Part shown: positions 25,355 to 33,872 of the stretch, one piece after another
Numbering within the stretch: the stretch's first letter is position 1
Layout of the letters: every line of letters starts with the position of its first letter
Origin: an uncultured Paracoccaceae bacterium
GTDB lineage: Bacteria; Pseudomonadota; Alphaproteobacteria; Rhodobacterales; Rhodobacteraceae
DNA length: 64,000 nt
Assembly (NCBI GenBank): GCA_947500005.1
Contig: CANMQJ010000009.1
Coordinates: forward strand, 62,001-126,000
Reading direction: 5' to 3'
Translations under genes and position numbers: made by a program
The notes under the pieces: model-generated
What the model saw: the letters and a program-made list of their open reading frames with translations, nothing else
Databases searched by the model: none
Told to the model about the DNA's origin: nothing

Positions 25355-26590
25355 CTATCGCTGCGATCCCAGTGAAACGACACTCGCGGGATCCTCGGGC
25401 GCCAATTCCTCGAAGTCGAAATTGTCCAGCCGTTGTGCGCGTCGACCGGCCTTTTCCGCGCTGATCTTGATCTCGGAAACGTCCTTGGCGGCCTGCGCGA
25501 AGTGGCGGTCCAGATTTACGACCCGGTCGCCAAGCCTCTCGACATCCTTGTGCAGCAAGCCCAACTCCTTGCGAATGGCGCCCGCCTGCTCTCGCATACG
25601 TGCGTCTTTCAGAATGGCGCGCATCGTGTTGAGCGTTGCCATGCATGTGGTCGGAGAAACGATCCAGACCCGTTTGGCGAACCCTTCGCGCACGACCTCC
25701 GAGAAGTTCGCGTGAAGTTCGGCATAGACCGCCTCGGAGGGCAGGAACATGATCGCTCCATCGGCGGTCTCGCCATCGAGAATGTACCGTTCCGAGATCG
25801 CGTTGATATGGCTGCGCACGGCGGTGCGCAGCATCCGCACAGCCTCTTGCACCTGTGCCTGCGTCTCGGCGCGGCGGAGGGCCTCATAGGGTTCCAGCGG
25901 GAATTTCGAGTCGATCACGATCGGCCCGGGCGGGTTGGGCAAATGGATGAGGCAATCGGCCCGGCGCCCGTTCGACAGCGTGGCCTGCAGTGCGTAACTG
26001 TCGGCGGGCAGCGCCTTGGAGACGATATCGTTGAGCTGAATCTCACCGAACGCGCCGCGGGTCTGCTTGTTCGACAGGATGTCCTGGAGGCTCAGGACAT
26101 CACCGGAGAGCTTGGTGATATTGTCCTGCGCCTTGTCGATCACGGCCAGACGTTCATGAAGCTGTGTAAGAGACGTGGCGGTCTGTTTCGAGGATCCGTG
26201 CAGGGTCTCCTTCATGCGCTCCTGCATCTCGGAGAGGGCCCGGGCGGATTTCATGGCGTTGTCGGCCAACCGGTCGTTCATGTGTTGCTGCACCGCCGAA
26301 AGGCGTGCCTCGACCGTCTGGATCACCTGCACCTGTGCATTTGCCTGGGTATCCGAGACGTGCTGCAACCCCCCGCGCAACTGCTCCTGCCCTTGGCCAA
26401 GTTGCTGAACGGTATGGGTCAGCGCCGCCATGTGATGCGCCAACGGCTCGACATTCCGGGCCGAGCGGGAGGCGGCGCGCAGGGCGAGAAACAGCAGGAT
26501 CACGATCAGCAATAAAACACTGCCACCGGCCAACGCGACGAGGCTTGCGGGATCTTCCAACGTGTAGCTTCGTCCTGCAATCTCGATCAT
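25355..26590 (-). CDS. rmuC: DNA recombination protein RmuC
   Basis: The protein is 411 residues with one N-terminal transmembrane segment (about 15-38), a long coiled coil (50-165) and the RmuC nuclease-like core. The core shows RGAFGEIQLNDIVSKALP, ADCLIHLP, PIVIDSKFPLEPYEAL and VWIVSPTTCMATLNTMRAI. The VIDSKFP element is the PD-(D/E)XK-like part. RmuC limits inversions and helps process DNA damage. It is convergent with chrR, 6 bases from its stop. Confidence 0.93.
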   Translation of the reverse strand: MIEIAGRSYTLEDPASLVALAGGSVLLLIVILLFLALRAASRSARNVEPLAHHMAALTHTVQQLGQGQEQLRGGLQHVSDTQANAQVQVIQTVEARLSAVQQHMNDRLADNAMKSARALSEMQERMKETLHGSSKQTATSLTQLHERLAVIDKAQDNITKLSGDVLSLQDILSNKQTRGAFGEIQLNDIVSKALPADSYALQATLSNGRRADCLIHLPNPPGPIVIDSKFPLEPYEALRRAETQAQVQEAVRMLRTAVRSHINAISERYILDGETADGAIMFLPSEAVYAELHANFSEVVREGFAKRVWIVSPTTCMATLNTMRAILKDARMREQAGAIRKELGLLHKDVERLGDRVVNLDRHFAQAAKDVSEIKISAEKAGRRAQRLDNFDFEELAPEDPASVVSLGSQR

Positions 26591-26648
26591 CGGCCCGCTC
26601 GTGTTCTTGTTTCGTTTCGAACAGCCCTAGCGCAAGGTGTCGTCGCGA

Positions 26649-28514
26649 TCAACTGCGTCCGAAGAGGCGTTCGATATCCGAGAGCTTGAGTTCGACATAG
26701 GTAGGACGGCCATGGTTGCACTGACCGGAATGGGGTGTCGCTTCCATCTCGCGCAAGAGGGCGTTCATCTCCTCCGCGCGCATCCTGCGGCCAGAGCGGA
26801 CCGAGCCGTGGCAGGCCACGCGGGACAGGATCGCCTCGATCCGTGCCTGTACGCTGAGGCTTTCTCCCTCATCGGCCAACTCATCCAGGATGTCGAGAAT
26901 CATGGCCCTTGCGTCCACCTCGCCCAGGATCGCAGGCGTTTCGCGCACCGCGACCGCATTTCCGCCGAAAGTTTCAAGGCTCAAACCCAGTTTGGTCAAT
27001 TCGTCGGCGGCCTCCAGCAGGCGCGCGCGGTCGCCCTCGGAAAGCTCCACGATCTCTGGGATCAACAGCGCCTGTGCGGCTACGCCCTTCTCGGCCATCT
27101 GGCGTTTGAGCCGTTCGTAGACAAGCCGTTCATGCGCGGCGTGCTGGTCGACGATCACGATGCCGGTTTCGGTCTGGGCAATGATGTAATTCTCATGCAC
27201 CTGTCCGCGCGCGGCGCCCAGAGGGTGGGCCCCGGGCAGCGCCTCATCGGCCCCTTGGGGCGCTTCATCTACCGGCTCGGGGGTCACGACCCGACCGCTG
27301 TAGCTTTCGCCCAGGTCGGCAAAGCCCGGCGCTTGGGCATGGTAAGACACCTGCCGGGCCGCGGGCGAAGGCCGATCCATCTGGTAGATGCGCGCCGGTG
27401 CGCCCGGCGCAGGTTCCGGTCTCATTGCCCCCAGCGTCGCGCCCCCCACCGTTGTCGAGGCGCGATGCCCCGCCTCGGCCAGCGCGTGGCGCAACGACGA
27501 GACGATAAGACCGCGTGCGATGCCGGGGTCGCGGAAACGCACCTCGGACTTCGCGGGATGCACATTCACGTCGACGAGTGTCGGTTCACAATCGACGAAC
27601 AGCGCCGCCGCCGGATGGCGGTCACGGCTGAGGAAGTCGAAATAGGCCGCCCTTAGGGCGCCGGTCAGCATCTTGTCGCGCACGGGGCGCCCGTTCACGA
27701 ATAGATATTGCGCCACGGCAGCGCCGCGCGAATAGGTAGGCAGCGCCGCATAGCCGTAGAGGCGGATCCCCTCGCGCGTGGCGTCGATCCGCAGCGCGTT
27801 TTCGGCGAAATCGCGGCCCAGAACGCGGGCGAGGCGCGCGTGGAGCGCGTCGAAGAGATCACCCGGTTCTCCATCCGAACGAAACGTCACCCGCCCCTCG
27901 CCCCCGCCGGAAACGTCCCGCAGGGTAAAGGCGACAGAGGGTTCGGCCATGGCAAGGCGCTTGACGATATCGGCAATCGCCTGCCCCTCGGCCCGGTCGG
28001 TGCGCATGAATTTGAGCCGCGCGGGCGTGGCATAGAAGAGGTCGCACAGCTCAACCACCGTACCCGCCCGCAAGGCCGCGGGTTTCACCGGCTCCATCCG
28101 TCCACCGGCAACGCGGATCTGCGCAGCGTCCCCGCCGGGGACGCGGCTCGTGATCGTCAGCCGGCCGACGGCACCGAGGGACGGCAGTGCCTCGCCCCGA
28201 AATCCGAAAGTATGGATATTGAGCAGGTCCGTGCCGTCGATCTTGGAGGTCGCGTGCCGCGACAGGGCAAGTGGCAGATCCTCGGGCGCGATTCCGCAAC
28301 CGTCATCGGTCACACGTATGAGCGTTTTGCCCCCGTCGGCGATATCAATGGAAATCCGCGTAGCACCGGCATCGAGCGCATTCTCGACCAGTTCCTTGAC
28401 CGCGCTTGCCGGCCGCTCCACCACCTCGCCAGCCGCGATCCGATTGACCGCCGCCTCGTCCAATTGCCGGATGATCGGTCGTTTTTCGCTGATATTGGGG
28501 TCAAGATGCGCCAT
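26649..28514 (-). CDS. mutL: DNA mismatch repair protein MutL with endonuclease motif
   Basis: The 621-residue protein starts at the ATG before [16 protein letters not shown], and the extra codons upstream look non-coding. The GHKL ATPase is clear: [32 protein letters not shown] and [13 protein letters not shown]. The C-terminal domain holds [12 protein letters not shown], the metal-binding DQHA(X)2E(X)4E motif of MutL proteins that nick DNA themselves, as expected outside the Dam/MutH bacteria. A proline-rich linker separates the halves. The ribosome site is weak. Confidence 0.96.
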   Translation of the reverse strand: MAHLDPNISEKRPIIRQLDEAAVNRIAAGEVVERPASAVKELVENALDAGATRISIDIADGGKTLIRVTDDGCGIAPEDLPLALSRHATSKIDGTDLLNIHTFGFRGEALPSLGAVGRLTITSRVPGGDAAQIRVAGGRMEPVKPAALRAGTVVELCDLFYATPARLKFMRTDRAEGQAIADIVKRLAMAEPSVAFTLRDVSGGGEGRVTFRSDGEPGDLFDALHARLARVLGRDFAENALRIDATREGIRLYGYAALPTYSRGAAVAQYLFVNGRPVRDKMLTGALRAAYFDFLSRDRHPAAALFVDCEPTLVDVNVHPAKSEVRFRDPGIARGLIVSSLRHALAEAGHRASTTVGGATLGAMRPEPAPGAPARIYQMDRPSPAARQVSYHAQAPGFADLGESYSGRVVTPEPVDEAPQGADEALPGAHPLGAARGQVHENYIIAQTETGIVIVDQHAAHERLVYERLKRQMAEKGVAAQALLIPEIVELSEGDRARLLEAADELTKLGLSLETFGGNAVAVRETPAILGEVDARAMILDILDELADEGESLSVQARIEAILSRVACHGSVRSGRRMRAEEMNALLREMEATPHSGQCNHGRPTYVELKLSDIERLFGRS

Positions 28515-28558
28515 ACCGCAAAACCTAGCATGGCCACTCGCGATTCTTCCAGAGGCGA

Positions 28559-29488
28559 CTATCCCTCGGATGGCGCCCCGCTCCGCGTGCGGCAAGGCCC
28601 CGCCACCGCAGTCACTCCGAGGATCAGCCCCGAGACGGTGGCAATCATCCCGGCCGCGCTGACCGCGTCCTCGAGGCCGAGCCAGAGCGGGCCGTAACCG
28701 GCAATCACATAGCCCAGTACGGCGGATAGCGTGGCGAAGACAATGCTCCAGCAGATCTGCGCCTCGAGCCGGTTGCTCATGAGACGGGCAGCAGCCGGGG
28801 GACAGATGAACATGGCGATGACGATGATCGACCCGACGGCATCGAATGCCGCGACCGCCGCCAGCGCGGCCATCACGACAAGCGCAAGTCCCAGCAGCCC
28901 TGTCCGCACGCCCATCGTGCGTGCGAACCCCTCGTCAAAAGTCGACAGCTTGAGCGGCCGCCAGAGCAGCCAAGTAAAGAGGCTGACCACCAAGAGCGTC
29001 ACGGCCATGCGCGGCAATTCCGGCGGAAGATAGGCCAGCGCCTGAGGGTCGAGCAGCGAGCTCCACCCCGTCGCGTCCAGCCAGATCAGACTCTCGAGAT
29101 TGCCATAAAGCGCATGTTCGACATCGAGATGAACGGACGATGTGTCGGTCTGTTCCAGCAACAGCACACCCCCTGCGAACATGGTGGTGAAGATGACTCC
29201 CATGGCCGCACCCGGTTCGATCCGACCGAGACGTCGGATCGCCTCGATCAGGGCAACAGCGACCAGCGCAGCACCGGCCGCGCCCAGCATCATGGGCCAG
29301 GCGGCGATCATGCCTGTCAGCAGAAATGCGACCACGATCCCGGGCAGCACGACATGGCTGATCGCGTCACCGATCAAAGCCTGCCGCCGCAGAACGAGGA
29401 AATTGCCGGGCAATGCGCATGCGATGGCGGCGAAGATACCGATCAGAAGCGGCGTAAGGGAAAGGGGTACGAAGTCGGCGCCGCTCAT
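28559..29488 (-). CDS. Metal ABC transporter permease (TroD/ZnuB family)
   Basis: The 309-residue membrane protein has about eight helices of the ABC-3 family: [30 protein letters not shown] near the N terminus, a coupling loop [18 protein letters not shown] and a final [24 protein letters not shown]. It is the last gene of a TroABCD/SitABCD-type operon, and its start overlaps the stop of the other permease by 4 bases. It carries no C-terminal extension, unlike its partner. The ion is probably Mn, Fe or Zn. Confidence 0.92.
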   Translation of the reverse strand: MSGADFVPLSLTPLLIGIFAAIACALPGNFLVLRRQALIGDAISHVVLPGIVVAFLLTGMIAAWPMMLGAAGAALVAVALIEAIRRLGRIEPGAAMGVIFTTMFAGGVLLLEQTDTSSVHLDVEHALYGNLESLIWLDATGWSSLLDPQALAYLPPELPRMAVTLLVVSLFTWLLWRPLKLSTFDEGFARTMGVRTGLLGLALVVMAALAAVAAFDAVGSIIVIAMFICPPAAARLMSNRLEAQICWSIVFATLSAVLGYVIAGYGPLWLGLEDAVSAAGMIATVSGLILGVTAVAGPCRTRSGAPSEG

Positions 29489-30690
29489 TGTACAACCTGT
29501 CTCGGCGGACCGATGCGGCGATCGATCTCGGCGATCTGGTCCGGTGTCAGAACGGTCTCGATATCGCGCAGCCCGTCATAGTGCGAGGCTGCCGCCTCAT
29601 GCGCGTGATCGGCGCGCAGGACTTCCCATCTTTTCTCGTCGCGCAGCGCCTTCGCCGCATGGGCCCGGCCTTTTCCGGTCGCCACACCATCGGCCCGTGC
29701 CAGACCCGCGTGCTTCAGGAGACGCAACGTGAGGGGCTCGTAAATCGGCTGGCCCTGGGCCAGCGCAAGCAAACCCTGGCGGATGTGGACCCGACGCTGG
29801 AAGCGAAGGTAGCGGAACAGTTCGGCCAGCACACCGCGACCGGGCGCGAGGATGAACGAGACGACGAAGAAGGCGAAGCTTGCCAGAACAATGATCGGCC
29901 CTGTCGGCAGGTTGGGCGCCACCGCCGAAATTGCCGCGCCCAGATAACCTGCGAGGCCCCCGAACAGCCCCGCGAGCAAGGCGACCCGGTCCGACCTGTC
30001 CGTCCAGAACCGGCCCGTCACCGCCGGGATGATGAGCAGGGCGACGATGAGGATCAGCCCGACGATCTTGAGCCCGATCACCGTGACCGCCATGACCAGA
30101 CCCATCATGGCAAGGTCGATCCGCGCCACCGGCAGGCCGCGCGACTGCGCGTATTCGGGATCGAAGGCAACAAGCGTCATGGGACGTCGCAAGAGGACGA
30201 TGCAGGCCAAGGCCAATGCTCCACCGACCGCGATGATCAGCGCATCGGTCTGCAGCATACCGGCTGTCGAGCCCAGCAGGAATCCTTCGAGACCTGCCTG
30301 TTTCCCGGTGCCCATCGTCTGGATGACCGTCAGCAGCACGACGCCCAGACCAAAAAAGACCGAGAGCACCGCGCCGATCGCCGCATCCTCGGCCAGCCTT
30401 GTATGGCGCGTCAGCCATGTTACACACAGAAGACCCGCCCAGGCGGACAGAGCCGACCCCACCAACAACCCCGGCAGGTTCCGCCCCTCTCCGCCCAACG
30501 CCACCATGACCATGAAGGCCAGCGCCACACCCGGGAGGGTCGCATGGCTGATCGCGTCGCTTACCAACGCCCGCTTGCGCAGGAACAGGAAGGTTCCGGT
30601 GACGCCCGAGGAGACGCCCAGCAGCGCCGCACCCAGGGCAACCAGCGTTGCATTGTATCCAAGTTGCAGCGTGAGCGCCTGCCAGAGCAT
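29485..30690 (-). CDS. Metal ABC transporter permease with C-terminal DtxR-like extension (TroC family)
   Basis: The protein is 401 residues, over 100 longer than a plain ABC-3 permease. Residues 1-285 contain the usual eight helices (GVTGTFLFLRKRALVSDAISHATLPGVALAF; VAFDPEYAQSRGLPV coupling loop). Residues about 287-401 are soluble. A basic helix is followed by LKHAGLARADGVATGKGRAHAAKALRDEKRWE and an acidic LTPDQIAEIDRRIGPP, resembling the winged helix and start of the dimerisation helix of DtxR/MntR regulators. Such fusions occur in this permease subgroup. The tail could sense metal or act as a regulatory domain on the transporter (inferred). Confidence 0.88.
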   Translation of the reverse strand: MLWQALTLQLGYNATLVALGAALLGVSSGVTGTFLFLRKRALVSDAISHATLPGVALAFMVMVALGGEGRNLPGLLVGSALSAWAGLLCVTWLTRHTRLAEDAAIGAVLSVFFGLGVVLLTVIQTMGTGKQAGLEGFLLGSTAGMLQTDALIIAVGGALALACIVLLRRPMTLVAFDPEYAQSRGLPVARIDLAMMGLVMAVTVIGLKIVGLILIVALLIIPAVTGRFWTDRSDRVALLAGLFGGLAGYLGAAISAVAPNLPTGPIIVLASFAFFVVSFILAPGRGVLAELFRYLRFQRRVHIRQGLLALAQGQPIYEPLTLRLLKHAGLARADGVATGKGRAHAAKALRDEKRWEVLRADHAHEAAASHYDGLRDIETVLTPDQIAEIDRRIGPPRQVVQ

Positions 30691-30694
30691 CGTC

Positions 30695-31489
30695 TTATCC
30701 AAGCGCGCGCGAAATCTGGTCGATCTGCGCCGTGGCCAGCCGCCCGCCATAAGCCGCTTGCAGGGTCTCGGCTGTGAAAGCGTCCCCGACACTGCCCTCT
30801 GCAACCTTGCGCGTGTTGATCAGGAAAACCCGGTCGAAATAGTCTACAACGGTGGCCAGGTCATGATGGACGGCAACCACCGTCTTGCCCTCGTCCTTCA
30901 ATGCCTTGAGGACGCCGATGATCGCCTTTTCGGTGGCCGCATCGACACCGGCGAAAGGTTCGTCGAGCAGGTAGAGATCGGCCTCCTGCGCCAGAGCGCG
31001 GGCAAGAAAGACACGTTGTTGCTGGCCGCCCGACAGCTGGCCGATCTGGCGATCCGCGAAATCGGTCATCCCGACGCGGGCAAGGCAGTCCATTGTCCGC
31101 TCGACATGGCGTGGTTTGACGCGACGCAACAGCCCCAGCTCTCGGTAGAGGCCCATGATCACCACGTCGCGCACGCGGGTCGGGAAATCCCAGTCAACGC
31201 TCGCGCGTTGCGGAACGTAGGCGATGCGCGCCCGCTGTGCCGCCAGCGGTTTTCCATAGACCGTCACCCGGCCCGAGAGCGGCTTGATGACGCCAAGTGC
31301 CGCCTTGAGGAGGGTCGACTTACCCGCCCCATTGGGACCGATGATGGCCGTCATCGCACCAGGTTGGACGGTCATGTCCACCGAGAAAACGGCAGGTTTC
31401 TGCCCGTAGGACACCGTCAGACCCCGGATCGCCATGGGGCTGGCGACGATCTCTTCCTCGGGACTTCTCGTACGCACCAGATCCAGCAT
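30695..31489 (-). CDS. Metal ABC transporter ATP-binding protein (TroB/ZnuC family)
   Basis: The cytoplasmic ATPase is about 264 residues. Walker A is GPNGAGKSTLLKA, the signature is LSGGQQQRVFLARAL, Walker B is LYLLDEPFAGVD and the switch is VAVHHDL. YVPQRASVDWDFPTRVRDVVIMGLY is characteristic of the Mn/Zn/Fe subfamily. The ATG shares a base with the upstream TGA. It lies between the binding protein and the two permeases, the order of TroABCD. Confidence 0.94.
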   Translation of the reverse strand: MLDLVRTRSPEEEIVASPMAIRGLTVSYGQKPAVFSVDMTVQPGAMTAIIGPNGAGKSTLLKAALGVIKPLSGRVTVYGKPLAAQRARIAYVPQRASVDWDFPTRVRDVVIMGLYRELGLLRRVKPRHVERTMDCLARVGMTDFADRQIGQLSGGQQQRVFLARALAQEADLYLLDEPFAGVDAATEKAIIGVLKALKDEGKTVVAVHHDLATVVDYFDRVFLINTRKVAEGSVGDAFTAETLQAAYGGRLATAQIDQISRALG

Positions 31490-32442
31490 CACAGTCCCGC
31501 CGACAGTTTGCCGTGCATGCCGCGCGGTGGAACTTCTGCACCAAGTGCCGACGCGATGACCGTCACGTTGTGGTCGATCATGCCGATATAGGTTCCCTCA
31601 TACGTTCCCGCGGCGCCCATCGCGTCCGAGAACAATTCGCCCCCAACCCTGACGTCGTGCCCGCGTGCGGCGGCACCTTCGATCAGCGCCCGCATGGAGC
31701 GGTCGGAAACCGAGCTTTCGACAAAGACGGCACCGATCTCTCGCTCGACCAGCAGATCGACCAGTTCGCCGATGCGGTTCAGCCCGGCTTCGGACTGGGT
31801 CGAGATGCCCTGGATGCCCAGAACCTCGAACCCGTATTCAGCGCCGAAATAGCCGAAGGCGTCATGCGCAGTGACCAGCACGCGCCGTCCGTCGGGCACC
31901 CCCGAGAGCGCATTTTCGGCATAGGTTTGCAGGCGCTCGAGCTCGGCCAGATGCGCCTCCGCATTGGCCGCGAAGGTGCCGGCTTGCCCGGGCCGGGCCT
32001 CGGTCAGCGCGCGCTGGACCTCCCGCACGACCTCGGACCAGAGGGTTGGCACCATCCAGACATGCGGATCGAACTTGTCGGCGTAATCGTCATGCCCCCG
32101 CAGTCGGGTCTTGTCGATCGCTTCAGCCACCGCGACGACATTCCGGTTGCGCCCGAGCTTGGCAAAAAACTCCTCCATCTGCGCCTCGAGATAGAGCCCG
32201 TGCCACAGAACCAGGTCGGCCCGGGTCATCGAAACAATATCGCTGCGCGTCTGGCGATAGGAATGCGGATCGACGCCCGGCCCCATGAGCCCATTCACCT
32301 CTACCAGGTCTCCGCCGACCTGACGGGCGGCATCGGCAATCATGCCGGTGGTCGCCACGACTTGCAGCACCGATTGCGCCTGCGCCCTGATCGGCAGGGC
32401 GATCATTGCGGTCATCGCGGCAAGAATCTGACGGCGGTGCAT
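31489..32442 (-). CDS. Metal ABC transporter periplasmic binding protein (TroA-like)
   Basis: The 317-residue cluster A-I binding protein has an N-terminal signal peptide ending near AQA (22-23) in a twin-arginine-like MHRRQ context. Metal ligands follow the TroA set: His60 (VDPHSY), His127 (FDPHVW), His193 (TAHDAFGYF) and Asp290 (MIDHN). His at the third position is typical of TroA/zinc-type proteins, while manganese-specific PsaA/SitA proteins have Glu there. There is no long His-rich loop as in ZnuA. A Fur/Mur-like site lies 33 bases before the start, which favours Mn or Fe control. Zn remains possible. Confidence 0.9.
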   Translation of the reverse strand: MHRRQILAAMTAMIALPIRAQAQSVLQVVATTGMIADAARQVGGDLVEVNGLMGPGVDPHSYRQTRSDIVSMTRADLVLWHGLYLEAQMEEFFAKLGRNRNVVAVAEAIDKTRLRGHDDYADKFDPHVWMVPTLWSEVVREVQRALTEARPGQAGTFAANAEAHLAELERLQTYAENALSGVPDGRRVLVTAHDAFGYFGAEYGFEVLGIQGISTQSEAGLNRIGELVDLLVEREIGAVFVESSVSDRSMRALIEGAAARGHDVRVGGELFSDAMGAAGTYEGTYIGMIDHNVTVIASALGAEVPPRGMHGKLSAGL

Positions 32443-32474
32443 CTGGATGGCCCTTTCACGGCATGACTTCGAAT

Positions 32475-32491
32475 GAATATGAGAACCATTC
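32475..32491. promoter_or_regulatory. Fur/Mur-like operator upstream of the metal transporter
   Basis: The 17-bp sequence GAATATGAGAACCATTC is an imperfect inverted repeat (GAAT/ATTC ends, ATGAGAACCAT core) resembling the iron/manganese-responsive Fur/Mur box (TGAGAA...TTCTCA type). It sits in the 195-nt gap between the divergent troA-like and deoC genes, with an AAAAAGTCAAGC stretch beside it, and would repress the transporter when metal is plentiful. Confidence 0.55.
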
Positions 32492-32637
32492 GCAAAAAGT
32501 CAAGCTTCTTGCGACCCGCTCGCAACTGACGATCCATTGACCAGCTGGTCAGGAACTTGACGTCAGCCTCCCGCCCCACCGCTTGCCAGACCCAGGCCAC
32601 CATGCGAGTTTGCGGGAAAGGCTTCTCGGGAACACGG

Positions 32638-33633
32638 ATGAACATGGAAACGCAAAGCCCGGACAGCAGATCGCGCGCGGCATCGGATGATGAGCCGCGC
32701 AATCCCGGCATGGAACTCGACATGGACTGGGTCCGCGCCGCCCAGGCCAATACTTCGGCCGTCGAGCGCCGGGCGACGACCCTGCCGGGGCGGCGCTCGG
32801 TCAAGAAGGATCACCAGGCGGCATGGCTGCTCAAGGCGATCACCCTGATCGACCTTACCACCCTCTCGGGCGACGACACGGCAGGACGGGTGCGGCGGCT
32901 GTGTGCCAAGGCACGCCAACCCGTCGCTGGCCCCCTGCTGGACGCGATGGGCATGGACCCGATCACGGTCGGTGCCGTCTGCGTCTACCACGACATGGTC
33001 GAGACCGCGGTGGAGGCTCTGGCGGGAACCGGCATCCCCGTGGCGGCCGTAAGCACCGGGTTTCCCGCAGGCCTCTCGCCCTTTTCCCTGCGCGTTGCCG
33101 AAATCGGCGAGAGCGTGAAGGCCGGGGCGCAGGAAATCGACATCGTCATCTCGCGCCGCCACGTCCTGACCGGCAACTGGCAAGCCCTCTATGACGAGAT
33201 GAGAACGTTCCGCGAGGCATGTGGCGATGCCCATGTGAAAGCGATCCTTGCGACCGGAGAACTGGGCACGCTGCGCAACGTCGCGCGCGCCTCTCTGGTC
33301 TGCATGATGGCGGGCGCGGATTTCATCAAGACCTCGACCGGCAAGGAAAGCGTGAACGCCACCCTGCCCGTCTCTCTCGTGATGATCCGCGCTATCCGGG
33401 ACTATCACGAACGAACAGGATATCGCGTTGGCTACAAGCCCGCGGGCGGAATTTCCAAAGCCAAGGACGCGCTTGTCTATCTCTCGCTCATCAAGGACGA
33501 ACTGGGCAACCGCTGGCTGCAACCCGACCTCTTCCGCTTCGGCGCGTCGAGCCTGTTGGGCGACATCGAACGGCAATTGGAACATCATGTGACCGGCGCC
33601 TATTCCGCCGGGTACCGGCACGGGCTGGGATAA
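32638..33633 (+). CDS. deoC: Deoxyribose-phosphate aldolase
   Basis: The 331-residue class I aldolase cleaves 2-deoxyribose 5-phosphate to glyceraldehyde 3-phosphate and acetaldehyde. The Schiff-base lysine is Lys231 in ADFIKTSTGK, and Lys267 in GYKPAGGI is the second active-site lysine. IDLTTLSGDDT and STGFPAG are also family motifs. The long N terminus (about 60 residues before the barrel) is typical of the larger DeoC group. Start choice is uncertain between ATGs at 32638, 32644 and 32710. The aldehyde dehydrogenase downstream could oxidise the acetaldehyde released. Confidence 0.93.
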   Translation: MNMETQSPDSRSRAASDDEPRNPGMELDMDWVRAAQANTSAVERRATTLPGRRSVKKDHQAAWLLKAITLIDLTTLSGDDTAGRVRRLCAKARQPVAGPLLDAMGMDPITVGAVCVYHDMVETAVEALAGTGIPVAAVSTGFPAGLSPFSLRVAEIGESVKAGAQEIDIVISRRHVLTGNWQALYDEMRTFREACGDAHVKAILATGELGTLRNVARASLVCMMAGADFIKTSTGKESVNATLPVSLVMIRAIRDYHERTGYRVGYKPAGGISKAKDALVYLSLIKDELGNRWLQPDLFRFGASSLLGDIERQLEHHVTGAYSAGYRHGLG

Positions 33634-33638
33634 AGAAA

Positions 33639-33872
33639 ATGGCGACTAAAGCAGATTTACAAGAATGGGTGTCTCAAGCGCTTCACGCAAACGGCGGCGA
33701 AGCGCATCTCACAGACGTCGCGAAACATATTTGGCTAAACCATGAAGAAGAGTTGAAGGCATCCGGAAAACTCTTCTTCACATGGCAATACGATATGCGT
33801 TGGGCCGCGCAAAACCTTCAGAAGGCCGGAAAACTGGTCAAGCTATCAAATAGCTGGAAGCTCACAAAATGA
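33639..33872 (+). CDS. Small helical, winged-helix-like protein between deoC and the aldehyde dehydrogenase
   Basis: The product is 77 residues. The gene begins 5 nt after the deoC stop, and its TGA overlaps the next ATG (ATGA), so it is translated within the operon although the ribosome site (AAAGAAA) is poor. The sequence MATKADLQEWVSQALHANGG, TDVAKHIWLNHEEELKASG, WQYDMRWAAQNLQKAGKL, VKLSNSWKL reads like a compact winged-helix fold of the kind found N-terminal in some restriction or DNA-binding proteins. Base composition and codon choice (ACA, AAA, TTG, CTA) are clearly more AT-rich than in the flanking genes, suggesting recent acquisition. Function unknown. Confidence 0.7.
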   Translation: MATKADLQEWVSQALHANGGEAHLTDVAKHIWLNHEEELKASGKLFFTWQYDMRWAAQNLQKAGKLVKLSNSWKLTK

